This document shows positions 7,977-16,829 of a stretch of 64,000 nt of DNA, in pieces. The notes under the pieces were generated by a model, which was given only the letters and a program-made list of their open reading frames with translations, made no database searches and was not told where the DNA came from. Source of the stretch: Candidatus Korarchaeum sp. (GTDB lineage: Archaea; Korarchaeota; Korarchaeia; Korarchaeales; Korarchaeaceae); NCBI GenBank assembly GCA_020833055.1, contig JAJHQZ010000001.1, forward strand, positions 325,236-389,235, written 5' to 3'. The translations under genes and the position numbers were made by a program. The stretch's first letter is position 1. Every line of letters begins with the position of its first letter.

Positions 7977-9317
7977 TTAGGATAAAGCGTTTATTATCTC
8001 ATTCAATAACTTCCTCGCTTCCTCCTCATCCCTCCCCTCAACTAGGACCCTTATCTTATGCTCCGTTTTAGAGAGCCTAACTAAAGCCCATAGATCATCG
8101 GAAATCAACCCGATACCATCGAGGAAATCTAAATTCATTCCTCTCTCTTCCCCAATTTTGATTAAAATCCTTTCCACTTCTTTCCATTCCTTCTCCAATG
8201 GGAGATTCCTCCTCATCGTATGGTACTTGGGGAAATCTCCGATAATATCGCTCAAACTCCTCCCTCTAGTAGCCATTAGTTCCAATATGAGGGCCGCTGC
8301 TAAAGGACCATCTCTACCTAGGTGGAAATCGGGGAGTATCACGCCCCCGCAGCTCCCCTCACCACCGACAGTAGCCCCTACCTCCTTCATCTTATGCGTC
8401 ACATAAGCCTCTCCGACGGGGGTTCTGTAGATCTCAGCACCCCTCCTCATCGCTATATGATCGAAGATCCTGGATGATGCCGCGTTCACGACCAGTTTCC
8501 CACCGCCCTTCCTCTCGAGTATATAATCGACGACGAGCGCTAGCGTAACATCTTCAGGCATGACCTCCCCTCTCTCCGTTACTATAGTTAGTCTGTCAGC
8601 ATCCGTATCATGAGCGAAGCCCAGATCCGATCCAGTGGCTACTACGATCTTAGAGAGGTCCTCTAGGGTATCTGGTCTCGGCTCCAATTCCCTCACGAAT
8701 ATCCCAGGGGCTGAGTTTATAGTTAACGTCTTGACACCCAGTTCGTTGAGGAGATAGGGGGTTACATAAGCCCCAGCTCCACCGTTAACATCTAAGCAGA
8801 CCTTCAACTTATACCCTCTGACTCTCTCAATATTCACGAACTTGAGGAGGTCCTCCAAGTAGTCCTCTGTAGCGTCATATTGCTCCTCCTTTCCCATCTC
8901 GTTCCAGGGCACTGATTCAAATCTTCCCTTCTCGAACTCAGATCTGAGGAGCTCCATCTCATCAGGGTGGAGGAGGATACCTTCTCTCCCTAATAACTTC
9001 AATGCGTTCCACTCAGGCGGATTGTGGCTCCCAGATATCACTATGCCTCCATCCGCATTGTACTTAGCTGTGGCCCATTCTATCGTAGGTGTTGGAGCTA
9101 CCCCTATGTTGAGCACGTTCACACCAGCTGAGAGGAGCCCTGAGATAACTGCTCTCTCAATAGCTTCTCCACTTGGTCTCGTATCCCTTCCGACGACTAC
9201 TAGAGATCCCTTCCCCAATCTCCTCCCGAAGATATTGGCTATCAACATGGAAGTGTGAGCATCGAAGCCCCTGCCCACGATACCCCTTATCCCTAAGGGA
9301 GTGAAGATGAGGCTCAT
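7977..9317 (-). CDS. glmM: Phosphohexomutase (phosphoglucosamine mutase/phosphomannomutase family)
   Basis: An alpha-D-phosphohexomutase that moves phosphate between C1 and C6 of a hexose or hexosamine. The 446-residue length is normal. The catalytic phosphoserine loop is SGSHNPPEWN with Ser97. The magnesium loop HDTDADRL is near 238-245, the sugar-binding loop GEGSCGGV near 318-325, and a C-terminal phosphate-binding domain has VLVEGRDEEEA. Archaeal members act on glucosamine-, mannose- or glucose-phosphate, and sequence alone does not settle which, so the symbol is tentative. It is the last gene of the pgk operon and overlaps the OPT-like gene by 4 bases. GlmS at 27.3 kb could supply glucosamine-6-phosphate. 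Confidence 0.88.
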   Translation of the reverse strand: MSLIFTPLGIRGIVGRGFDAHTSMLIANIFGRRLGKGSLVVVGRDTRPSGEAIERAVISGLLSAGVNVLNIGVAPTPTIEWATAKYNADGGIVISGSHNPPEWNALKLLGREGILLHPDEMELLRSEFEKGRFESVPWNEMGKEEQYDATEDYLEDLLKFVNIERVRGYKLKVCLDVNGGAGAYVTPYLLNELGVKTLTINSAPGIFVRELEPRPDTLEDLSKIVVATGSDLGFAHDTDADRLTIVTERGEVMPEDVTLALVVDYILERKGGGKLVVNAASSRIFDHIAMRRGAEIYRTPVGEAYVTHKMKEVGATVGGEGSCGGVILPDFHLGRDGPLAAALILELMATRGRSLSDIIGDFPKYHTMRRNLPLEKEWKEVERILIKIGEERGMNLDFLDGIGLISDDLWALVRLSKTEHKIRVLVEGRDEEEARKLLNEIINALS

Positions 9318-11296
9318 ACCCCATCCCCCGAATCCTCGGGAAGTTGAGTGACCCTCTCAAAATCCCCCGATCTCAGGTAAGATCTCATAACCGGGAGTAT
9401 CACAGCTAGTATTATCAGAACGCCTAGTGGTCCTGAGATAGGGGAGAGGGGGCTGGATCTCACGATCAAAACTACGCTAGTACCTATCGCATTCAGGACA
9501 CCGCCTATCGCGAAACCTGCGAAGAAGGGAACTGCTCTATCTTGGAGGAATTTTTCACCCCCATATCTCTCAGCTAAGAACCTCAATAGACTAGTTAGCA
9601 TGTATAGAGCAGCGTATCCCGGGAGTAAGAGCCCAAGAAGAATACCTATGGCACCTATGCCAAATATAGGGAAGATTCCCTTCACTATGAATGGGATCGC
9701 ACCTATTAGAAATCCCTCGATGAAGTAAATCGGATCCCACCCTTCTAGCTGGTTCATCACAGTGAGGAGTCCCTCCTCTGGATAAGTCGTTACTGCCATC
9801 TCCAGGGGCTTCTTAGCGGCTCCCCATATGTGAAATGAGAGGAGAAGGAGTAAGGAACCTGCTAAAGCTCCGAAGACTATCCCGAAGACTTGAGCCCTGA
9901 AAATAGTCTTAGCCTTTATATTGAGCTCTGATGAGAGCTTGAACCCCTCAGCTGAAGCTGTAGGTTGAGCCGATATGGAGTCAGTCACCATAGCATTAGC
10001 GGCTCCTGAGAAGAAGGTATCTGAAGATGCTCTACTGAAGAAGCCGGAGGAGAAGAATATCTGATCCAAGATACCCCTTATCCCTAGATTGATCGGTACT
10101 ATCCAGTTGCTCATCCCGAGGGTCCATATGTAGCCCTGCCAGTAAATTGATTGAAGTATCAGGATAGCTAAAGCTATCGCGGGACTCATCCCCAGGATCG
10201 ATAGGAGAAATATGCTAAAGATGAAGGTAAGGGCCCATCCTACGAGGAGCCACTTCCTCGAGAGGGGCTCATCGTCCCACCCCCTGAAGTTCCTCGCTAT
10301 ATACTTAGCTCCTACGAGGATGGGGATTAGACCTACGGCGACGTAGACCCCTGTGCTGAGATGGTACCATGGCAAAGGGCCATTGAAAGCGGCATTTGAT
10401 GAATAGAATGAGAAATCGTGACCGCTCTCATAGGGAAGGAGTCCCATCCTCACTAAGATCGGGGGTATGAGTAAGTATGCGACTATAGCAGTAATCCATA
10501 TCGATACCTGTATCCCCAATGGTATCAGGAAGGACCACGCAATTAGATCCGGTGTTATCTGAGTCCCCTGGTCCATACCGAAGGCCCCTCCAGGGAAGGA
10601 GCTCTGGAGGTAGGGAGTGAGATCGAACCTCAGGTCCGCTGTTGGGAACTCCTCCCATATAGCTTCCAAGAGATGCCCTCTCTGGAAGAGACTAATTATG
10701 AAACCTGATAATATTCCAATGTATAGTATTTTTAGTTTAATTCCTCTTTCTTTCAATATTTTTGAAAATTTTGCGGCGACAGTAGCGACGGGGAAGACTA
10801 ACTTCTCCCTCTCTATGTAGAATCTCCTCAACGGTATCACGTTGAAGTAAGAGAAGAGAGTCAGGATAATCGCGAAGAGGACTACATAAGTTAGTGGAAG
10901 GATCCAGGCTCCCCAGTTTATACTGCCGCCCAGGAGGAGGCTCCTCATAGCGTCCTCATCCCTCGGCACTAGAAAGCTGGGGAGGATCTGCCTCAGTGGG
11001 AAGTCCTTGGAGAGGCCTGCGATAGCCCAGGATGGGAGTATGTACTGCCAACCTATGAAGAGGACTGTCATCACCTCAACAGAACCGAATATGACTCCCA
11101 TCTCCCCGAAGGACAGGGGCTTCTTGCTCATACTTGAAAGGGCATATGAGATAGCTAATATGACGAGAGCAGCTTCCCCAGTCCAGCTGTAGCCACCGGC
11201 CCCCCTTATCACAGTCTGACCGAAGAGTATGAGGAGACCGAACGCTATAGAGAGGAGCAGAGCCCTTGGAGTGAATGCCCTCTCATCCTGTTCCAA
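9314..11296 (-). CDS. OPT-superfamily-like membrane transporter
   Basis: A 660-residue protein with about 14-16 hydrophobic helices spread over the whole length. The stretch FNVIPLRRFYIEREKLVFPV at about 151-170 followed by ATVAAKF matches the oligopeptide transporter (OPT) pattern RRxxIExEKLxFPxGTAxA. The C-terminal GFAIGGVLNAIGTSVVLIV and the glycine/proline-rich loops also fit. OPT-family proteins import peptides or metal chelates by proton coupling; the substrate here is unknown. It lies between the GAPDH-like gene (8-base gap) and the phosphohexomutase (4-base overlap) in one leftward operon. Peptide uptake would fit a peptide-fermenting archaeon, but that is inference. Confidence 0.7.
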   Translation of the reverse strand: MEQDERAFTPRALLLSIAFGLLILFGQTVIRGAGGYSWTGEAALVILAISYALSSMSKKPLSFGEMGVIFGSVEVMTVLFIGWQYILPSWAIAGLSKDFPLRQILPSFLVPRDEDAMRSLLLGGSINWGAWILPLTYVVLFAIILTLFSYFNVIPLRRFYIEREKLVFPVATVAAKFSKILKERGIKLKILYIGILSGFIISLFQRGHLLEAIWEEFPTADLRFDLTPYLQSSFPGGAFGMDQGTQITPDLIAWSFLIPLGIQVSIWITAIVAYLLIPPILVRMGLLPYESGHDFSFYSSNAAFNGPLPWYHLSTGVYVAVGLIPILVGAKYIARNFRGWDDEPLSRKWLLVGWALTFIFSIFLLSILGMSPAIALAILILQSIYWQGYIWTLGMSNWIVPINLGIRGILDQIFFSSGFFSRASSDTFFSGAANAMVTDSISAQPTASAEGFKLSSELNIKAKTIFRAQVFGIVFGALAGSLLLLLSFHIWGAAKKPLEMAVTTYPEEGLLTVMNQLEGWDPIYFIEGFLIGAIPFIVKGIFPIFGIGAIGILLGLLLPGYAALYMLTSLLRFLAERYGGEKFLQDRAVPFFAGFAIGGVLNAIGTSVVLIVRSSPLSPISGPLGVLIILAVILPVMRSYLRSGDFERVTQLPEDSGDGV

Positions 11297-11304
11297 GGGA
11301 TCAC

Positions 11305-12057
11305 CTAAGCGAGGAGGCCGCTCTTCATATTTAAATGGTGATCAGTTATAGATGAGGATACCACCTTATCTATCCCTCTCATCTCTCTAATCGTATCTAT
11401 AGCTTCAGGGACCGCTGAGAGGATCCCGTATAGGGAGAAGATATTGATAGAGCTCCCGTCCCTCGATGGCTCGATGGATCTCAGGAATAGGATGATAGAG
11501 AATATAGTGTATCTCCTGAAGAACGGATAGTAGATGCATATCTCATTCAGATCTACCTCGCGATTTATTGAACTCACCCTTCTAGCGGATATTAAATAGT
11601 CTCTCAGGGTCTCTAAATTGAGCCTCTCCGATAACTCTAGCTCGAGCATAGCTGGTCTGAAGAACGGGCAGCAGTATATATCGGAGACCCATCTGATCCT
11701 CAATTTACTCACGGGAATGTCAGATAACCTTGAAAGGATGATATCTCTCGGATTGAGTTGAATACCAGTGCCCTCGAATGTCAACTTAATGCTCAACTCA
11801 TTCGGATCATACTCGATCAGAAAATCGATGTTCTCGAGGAAATCCTCCAGGAATCCCTGTACCTTAATCCCCCTCTCCTTGAAATATTCAAGGCTCGATT
11901 CACTGCAGAATAAATCAGCCATCTCAGATAGATCCTTGGAAAATGGAGTGGGCTTATGGGAGTAGAGACCTATCACATCTATATCGGGTTGGCTCCTCAG
12001 CGCATCCATTAAGTGAGCTGCATAAGGGTCCTGACCTATGATCCCTATCCTTATCAT
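11305..12057 (-). CDS. Degenerate GAPDH-family paralogue, probably catalytically inactive
   Basis: Although only 250 residues (archaeal type II GAPDH is about 340), it aligns by eye along most of that family. MIRIGIIGQDPYAAHLMDAL matches the Rossmann start, VIGLYSHKPTPF the next strand, GIKVQGFLEDFLENIDFLIE the GIPVEG...DADIVVD block, and SSINIFSLYGILSAVPEAID the C-terminal ...VxPENIDxIRAM block. The NAD glycine motif GxGxxGK has become GQDPYAA. At the catalytic SCNTTG site the sequence reads VSDIYCCPF, so the nucleophilic Cys aligns with Asp126 (Cys129 and Cys130 lie nearby). Much of the catalytic domain is missing. It overlaps pgk by 4 bases. Enzyme activity is unlikely; a binding or regulatory role is inference. 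Confidence 0.72.
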   Translation of the reverse strand: MIRIGIIGQDPYAAHLMDALRSQPDIDVIGLYSHKPTPFSKDLSEMADLFCSESSLEYFKERGIKVQGFLEDFLENIDFLIEYDPNELSIKLTFEGTGIQLNPRDIILSRLSDIPVSKLRIRWVSDIYCCPFFRPAMLELELSERLNLETLRDYLISARRVSSINREVDLNEICIYYPFFRRYTIFSIILFLRSIEPSRDGSSINIFSLYGILSAVPEAIDTIREMRGIDKVVSSSITDHHLNMKSGLLA

Positions 12058-13262
12058 CTAGATGAGCTCTCCCTCAGGGCATCGACAGCGGGCAAGGGGA
12101 GGCCAGCGAGACCGTACATAACAGCGCCTCCAGCTGTGTAAACTTTGCTCCCTTTGACCCCTACCATATCGGCTGCTGCGCTGAGATGTCCCCCGCAGAG
12201 GACTGATTCTTTAGCATATTTCTCCATCGCACTCACTATCTCGAGAGTCCCTCTCCTAGATTCCGGCTTCTCAAATATCCCCATCGGTCCGTTAGCTATA
12301 GCTATATCGGCGCCCTTCAACTTCTCCTTGTATAACTCTATCGTACCGACGCCTATATCTATTATCTCGGAATTCTCAGGTATTGCGTAGACTGGGAAGT
12401 TCTCGATCCTACCATCCTCTAGCTTCACTAGGAAATCGACTGGATAGAGGATCCTACCGGGCGCTTCATTCAAGATCTCCCTGGCTGCTGGGAGTAAGAG
12501 GTCCAGATCCTTCATCTTCTTCATCTTCCCGTTAAGTCTATGACCAGCTGCTAGGGCTAGGAGCATGCCGACAAGCCCCCCTGTCAGGACCTCCGCTGCT
12601 TTATTGTTCCTGATAGCGTGAACCATTACTTTCAGCTTATCGGGGACCTTAGCCCCTCCTAATATGAGTATCCTCCTTCCCTTTATCGAATCTAATTCCA
12701 TCATCTCACTTAGCATTTTCTGCATGTTCCTCCCGGCCGCAGAGGGCAGGAGATATGGGAAAGCTACTAAAGAAGGTTGGCTCCTATGAGCAGCTTGAAA
12801 AGCATCATTAACATAAGCATCGAATAGAGGAGCTAGCTTCTGAACTAAATGTGTCTTTATTAAATCCTTTGGATCTCCTTCTATGTTTTCTTCAGCCATA
12901 AATCTCAAATTCTCGAGCATTATGACTTCTCCCTTCTTCATCTTCTTTATCTTCTCCCTGACTTCGCTGGAGAAGACTCCATCCACGTATTCCACATCTA
13001 TGCCGAGCTCCTTAGAGAGCTCTCTCGCATGAGGTTCCGTAGTTATGAAATCGCTGCTTCCAGGTCTTCCCTGATGTGTCCCAACGACTACAGAAGCTCC
13101 CCTCTCAATCAACTCCTTTAGAGTCTTAGCAGCTTGCTTTATCTTCTCAATTTCCATTATTTCACCGTTCTCTCCTATTGGAACGTTCATATCAGCTCTT
13201 AAAAAGACCCTCTTGTTCTCGACATAGAGATCATCGAGAGTAGGTACCCTTCTCGCCTTCAT
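12054..13262 (-). CDS. pgk: Phosphoglycerate kinase
   Basis: PGK interconverts 1,3-bisphosphoglycerate plus ADP and 3-phosphoglycerate plus ATP. Motifs are FLRADMNVP near residue 17-25, GTHQGRPG, the Arg-containing HRSQPS, LGGAKVPDKLKV in the hinge region, the nucleotide-loop NGPMGIFE and the C-terminal CGGHLSAAADMVGVKG. The length, 402 residues from the ATG at 13262, is normal. GGGGTG before this ATG favours it over the ATG at 13280. It is the first gene of the operon pgk - GAPDH-like - OPT-like - phosphohexomutase. Confidence 0.95.
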   Translation of the reverse strand: MKARRVPTLDDLYVENKRVFLRADMNVPIGENGEIMEIEKIKQAAKTLKELIERGASVVVGTHQGRPGSSDFITTEPHARELSKELGIDVEYVDGVFSSEVREKIKKMKKGEVIMLENLRFMAEENIEGDPKDLIKTHLVQKLAPLFDAYVNDAFQAAHRSQPSLVAFPYLLPSAAGRNMQKMLSEMMELDSIKGRRILILGGAKVPDKLKVMVHAIRNNKAAEVLTGGLVGMLLALAAGHRLNGKMKKMKDLDLLLPAAREILNEAPGRILYPVDFLVKLEDGRIENFPVYAIPENSEIIDIGVGTIELYKEKLKGADIAIANGPMGIFEKPESRRGTLEIVSAMEKYAKESVLCGGHLSAAADMVGVKGSKVYTAGGAVMYGLAGLPLPAVDALRESSSR

Positions 13263-13291
13263 AGAGCACCCCCCGCTCATGCCCTCTGAAA

Positions 13292-13307
13292 AATTAAATT
13301 TTTATCT
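13292..13307 (-). promoter_or_regulatory. TATA box for the pgk operon
   Basis: Minus-strand AGATAAAAATTTAATT is centred about 37 bases before the pgk ATG, leaving room for a short leader with the GGGGTG ribosome site. Confidence 0.5.
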
Positions 13308-13352
13308 CTTCAACGGAGTGGGCTCGCTAAATAATGGAAAAATTTTTGATAA

Positions 13353-14165
13353 TTACTTCAGGTACTCAGAGAGAGCATCCTTACAGGGACATCCCCTCTC
13401 CTTAGGTACTCTTCTTATAGTTTCCTCAATAAGCCTTGATATATCTTGGATTTTCCTTGAGAATATCTCAATTACTTCTTCTTGTGTCAATTTAACAGCT
13501 CCTGAAACTCCTGCTGCATAATTGGTGACTACTGAAATGCTCGCATAACAGATAGCGAGTTCCCTAGCTAGGGAGGCCTCTGGGCATCCCGTCATACCGA
13601 CGATATCTCCCCCGAGTATTGAGAACGCTCTGATCTCAGCGGGGGTCTCGAACCTATTCCCCTCAGTGCAGACGTAAACACCACTATCCCTGACCCTCAA
13701 GCCTATACTCTCCGCCGCTTCAATTATGGAAGCTCTTATCTCGGGGCAGTACGTGTATGGAGTCATTGAGACATGTACTACACCGCTTATCTCCCTTCCT
13801 CTGACTTTGATTGTAGTCTCCCCATCGTAAAATGTCATATCCCTGCATTTCGTCATATCTATGAAATCGTGAGGTATTACTATCGTCCCTGGCTCTAGAT
13901 CCGGATTTATCGATCCTACTGCATTCGTGGCGATTATCCTCTCAACTTCAAGCATGTTGAGGGCGTAGAGATTCGCCTTATAGTTCACTTTGAAGGGAGG
14001 GAACTTATGCGAGGTCCCATGCCTCGGTATGAAGGCGACCTCCTCTCCAGCTAGCTCGCCCAATTGTACATCGCAGTAGCCGAAGGGAGTGTCTAATCTC
14101 AGTGTTTTAGGATTTTCTAGGAGCTTATATAATCCACTCCCACCTATTATGCCTACTCTCACCAT
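13353..14165 (-). CDS. Purine nucleoside phosphorylase of the MTAP family, probably 6-oxopurine/methylthioinosine type
   Basis: A 270-residue MTAP/PNP-family enzyme that cleaves a purine (methylthio)nucleoside with phosphate. Motifs are GGSGLY at 8-13, PRHG at 47-50, TNAVGS at 80-85 and MTGCPEASLARELAICYA at 191-208. The base-recognition site of adenine-specific MTAP is T-D-Y-D; here it is TNYA, with Asn215 and Ala217 replacing both Asp. That change is the known mark of enzymes preferring 6-oxopurines, such as methylthioinosine phosphorylase. A C-terminal CPC pair near residue 260 resembles the stabilising CxC motif of thermophilic archaeal MTAP II. It is monocistronic, upstream of the pgk promoter. 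Confidence 0.85.
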   Translation of the reverse strand: MVRVGIIGGSGLYKLLENPKTLRLDTPFGYCDVQLGELAGEEVAFIPRHGTSHKFPPFKVNYKANLYALNMLEVERIIATNAVGSINPDLEPGTIVIPHDFIDMTKCRDMTFYDGETTIKVRGREISGVVHVSMTPYTYCPEIRASIIEAAESIGLRVRDSGVYVCTEGNRFETPAEIRAFSILGGDIVGMTGCPEASLARELAICYASISVVTNYAAGVSGAVKLTQEEVIEIFSRKIQDISRLIEETIRRVPKERGCPCKDALSEYLK

Positions 14166-14200
14166 GAAGGTCCCTCTATATACTCCCGTCGATGGAGGTA

Positions 14201-14210
14201 ATTTTTATAA
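14201..14210 (+). promoter_or_regulatory. TATA box for the thermosome gene, possibly bidirectional
   Basis: ATTTTTATAA lies 54-63 bases before the thermosome ATG. Read in reverse (TTATAAAAAT) it is also about 36-45 bases before the phosphorylase start at 14165, so one box could serve both. GGGGGTG at 14253-14259 is the Shine-Dalgarno site for the thermosome gene. Confidence 0.5.
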
Positions 14211-14263
14211 CTCATGCGCGTAAGTACTCGCGCCTAGAGCAAAGTTTCTAAGGGGGTGTAAGT

Positions 14264-15928
14264 ATGGCCCTAGCCACAGTCGGTGGGAGACCAGTCCTGA
14301 TATTGAAAGAAGGAACTACGAGGACGAGAGGAGATGAGGCTAGGAGGATAAATATAATGGCAGCGAGGGCAATAGCTGATGCCGTTAAGACGACGCTAGG
14401 CCCTAAGGGAATGGATAAGATGATAGTGGATTCTATCGGCGATATAACGGTTAGCAACGATGGGGCCACGATACTACAGGAGATGGAAGTCGCCCATCCA
14501 GCTGCGAAATTGATGGTAAACTTAGCTAAAGCTCAGGATAAGGAGGTAGGGGACGGGACGACAACTAGCGTAGTTCTCGCAGGGGAGCTTTTGATAGAGG
14601 CTGAGTCGTTACTGCAGAAGGACATACATCCGACTGTCATAGTCGAGGGGTATGAGAGAGCTCTGAAGTTCGTGGAGCAGGAGTTGGAGAAGCTCGCTAT
14701 AAAAGTCAACCCTGATGATGAGGAATGGCTCATGAAGGTCGCTGAGACAGCTATGAGTAGCAAGCTCGTGAGTGGTGAGAAGAGGAAGCTAGCTGAGATA
14801 GCTGTCAAGGCTGTGAAAGCTGTCGAGGAGATGAAAGGGGATAAGAGGTACGTAGATATAGATAACGTGAAGATAGTGAAGAAGAAGGGCAAGAGTTTAG
14901 CTGAGACAGAGTTCGTCAAGGGGATAATATTGGACAAGGAAGTCGTCCATGGGGACATGCCGAAGAGCGTGAGGAACGCTAAGATAGCGATTCTAAATGT
15001 ACCGCTAGAGATAAAGAAGCCCGAGATAGACATGGAGGTTCAGATATCGTCCCCGCAAGAGCTGAGGGAGTTCATAGAGCAGGAGACCAGGATCCTGAGG
15101 GAGAAGGTAGAGAAAATACATTCTGTGGGTGCTAACGTTGTCTTCTGCCAGAAGGGGATAGATGAAGTAGCTCAGCACTTCTTAGCGAAGTACGGCATAA
15201 TGGCAGTCAGGAGGGTAAGCGAGAAAGACATGCAGAGGATAGAGAAGGCTACTGGAGGAAAAATAGTCAACAACTTGGATGATTTGACTGAGAATGAGCT
15301 TGGAAGGGCTGGGCTCGTTGAGGAGAGGAAGATAGGAGATGATAAGATGATATTCATTGAGGAGTGCGAGAACCCGAGGGCTGTCACGATATTACTGAGG
15401 GCTGGAGCCGATACGATACTTGATGAGGCTGAGAGAGGGCTCAAGGATGCCCTATACGTCATAAGGAATGTAGTTGAGGATGGGAAGGTATTCTACGGAG
15501 GCGGCTCCATACAGGAGGAGCTAGCGATAAGGTTGAGGGAGTATGCTCACTCAGAGAGAGGGAAGGAGCAGCTCGCAATGGAGTCTTTCGCTAATGCTTT
15601 AGAGAGCATCCCCAGGATATTAGCTGAGAACGCTGGCATGGACGCTGTGGATGCGATAGTCGAGTTGAGGAACGCTCACAAGTCAGGGAAGATATCCGCG
15701 GGGATAGATGTCCTCAACGGTAAGGTCGGAGATATGGCTGAGCTCGGAGTCGTCGATACTTACAGAGGAGTGAAGAACGCTATAGCTGCAGCCACTGAGA
15801 CAGCTATCCTGATAATAAAGACGGACGATATAATAGCCGCTAAGCCATACGAGGAGAAGGGGAAGGAGAAGGGCAAGGGCGGAGAGGAAGAGGAGGGTGG
15901 CGGTGAGTTTAAATCTGAGTTCGACTGA
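14264..15928 (+). CDS. thsA: Thermosome subunit (group II chaperonin)
   Basis: This is an archaeal CCT/TCP-1-type chaperonin subunit that folds proteins with ATP in a double-ring cage. The equatorial domain carries TLGPKGMDKMIVD near 46-58, the phosphate loop GDGTTTSVVLAGELL near 92-106 and VEDGKVFYGGGSIQEELA near 402-419; ETAILIIKTDDIIAAKP comes before a charged Gly/Glu/Lys-rich tail. The 554-residue length is normal. The start ATG has GGGGGTG nine bases upstream. Strong promoter signals fit a heat-induced, abundant protein. Only one subunit gene is in the window. Confidence 0.97.
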   Translation: MALATVGGRPVLILKEGTTRTRGDEARRINIMAARAIADAVKTTLGPKGMDKMIVDSIGDITVSNDGATILQEMEVAHPAAKLMVNLAKAQDKEVGDGTTTSVVLAGELLIEAESLLQKDIHPTVIVEGYERALKFVEQELEKLAIKVNPDDEEWLMKVAETAMSSKLVSGEKRKLAEIAVKAVKAVEEMKGDKRYVDIDNVKIVKKKGKSLAETEFVKGIILDKEVVHGDMPKSVRNAKIAILNVPLEIKKPEIDMEVQISSPQELREFIEQETRILREKVEKIHSVGANVVFCQKGIDEVAQHFLAKYGIMAVRRVSEKDMQRIEKATGGKIVNNLDDLTENELGRAGLVEERKIGDDKMIFIEECENPRAVTILLRAGADTILDEAERGLKDALYVIRNVVEDGKVFYGGGSIQEELAIRLREYAHSERGKEQLAMESFANALESIPRILAENAGMDAVDAIVELRNAHKSGKISAGIDVLNGKVGDMAELGVVDTYRGVKNAIAAATETAILIIKTDDIIAAKPYEEKGKEKGKGGEEEEGGGEFKSEFD

Positions 15929-15943
15929 TGGTCCCCGATAGGA

Positions 15944-16828
15944 ATGAAATGGATCGATAGGGAAGCCGGGAAGATCCTCGGGATAAATGCCTTCGATCTT
16001 TTTTTACTACTCATAATTTTGTGTGCTGGCGGCTATTATGCCTATGAGAACTTAGTTCCGCCGCCTCAAGAGGTCAGCTCATTCTCCGGGTTGAACATAA
16101 GGAATGCGGCTCTGGAGTACAGTAGGCTCTCGGGTCTGGGCTATCTAGTTTACGCTAGAGTGGATGGTACTTGGACTATGAACGGCACGGAGCTTCATGA
16201 CGATATTCTAATAACCTGGGCTTATGAGACAAGGCTATTCGGATGGTATAAGGGGAGCAGGGTCACGATAGGGGGGCCGAATGCCTACGTTGAGGACATC
16301 GCTGCTACCCAAATAACATTCAAGACAGCCACGCCCTCCGTAATAAGGATTTATGTGACTCAGATAAATGGAAGCACATTGTCCGAAATATCGGATAGGT
16401 TAGAGGAAATTTCGAGAAATGTGGCAGGTAGATATGGAGTAGGCAATGTCCTGATCAGATCATCTCTCGTCATAAGAGTCCCCGGGTTGAAGCCAGACGC
16501 CTTCATCTACAGCCAGCTCAGGAATAAGATATACAGTAGGGTACCCTGGGGCTACCCATATTTCAATCTAGGGGATTCCTACATAACGGTGATATTCGAT
16601 TACACTCAGAGGAATTTCCTCACTACAGATGACCTGAGGACGATAGACTCCATACTGAGGGAGCTGAACATAAGTTACAGTGGCGTGATCCTTTACGATG
16701 GATATGTCTTCATAGGGACCGAGAAGCCCCTGACCGGTGTCTCGGTCTACGCCGAACTTCTGGAGAACGCTAGGAAGTACTCGAATACGATAGATCTAAC
16801 GAAGTTGACGTATACGGTGAAGCCGTGA
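15944..16828 (+). CDS. Membrane-anchored extracytoplasmic protein, DUF4330-like N-terminus
   Basis: A 294-residue protein with one N-terminal membrane segment (FDLFLLLIILCAGGYYAY, about 17-34) and a soluble remainder likely outside the cell. The opening REAGKILGINAFDLFLLL resembles the start of DUF4330 proteins, which have a Gly-Lys-xx-Gly-x-Asn segment before a single helix. No catalytic motif is visible. The start ATG lies 15 bases after the thermosome stop, and the stop is directly before the first polymerase-like gene, so it may be a partner in surface glycan assembly. That link is context only. Confidence 0.6.
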   Translation: MKWIDREAGKILGINAFDLFLLLIILCAGGYYAYENLVPPPQEVSSFSGLNIRNAALEYSRLSGLGYLVYARVDGTWTMNGTELHDDILITWAYETRLFGWYKGSRVTIGGPNAYVEDIAATQITFKTATPSVIRIYVTQINGSTLSEISDRLEEISRNVAGRYGVGNVLIRSSLVIRVPGLKPDAFIYSQLRNKIYSRVPWGYPYFNLGDSYITVIFDYTQRNFLTTDDLRTIDSILRELNISYSGVILYDGYVFIGTEKPLTGVSVYAELLENARKYSNTIDLTKLTYTVKP

Positions 16829-16829
16829 G

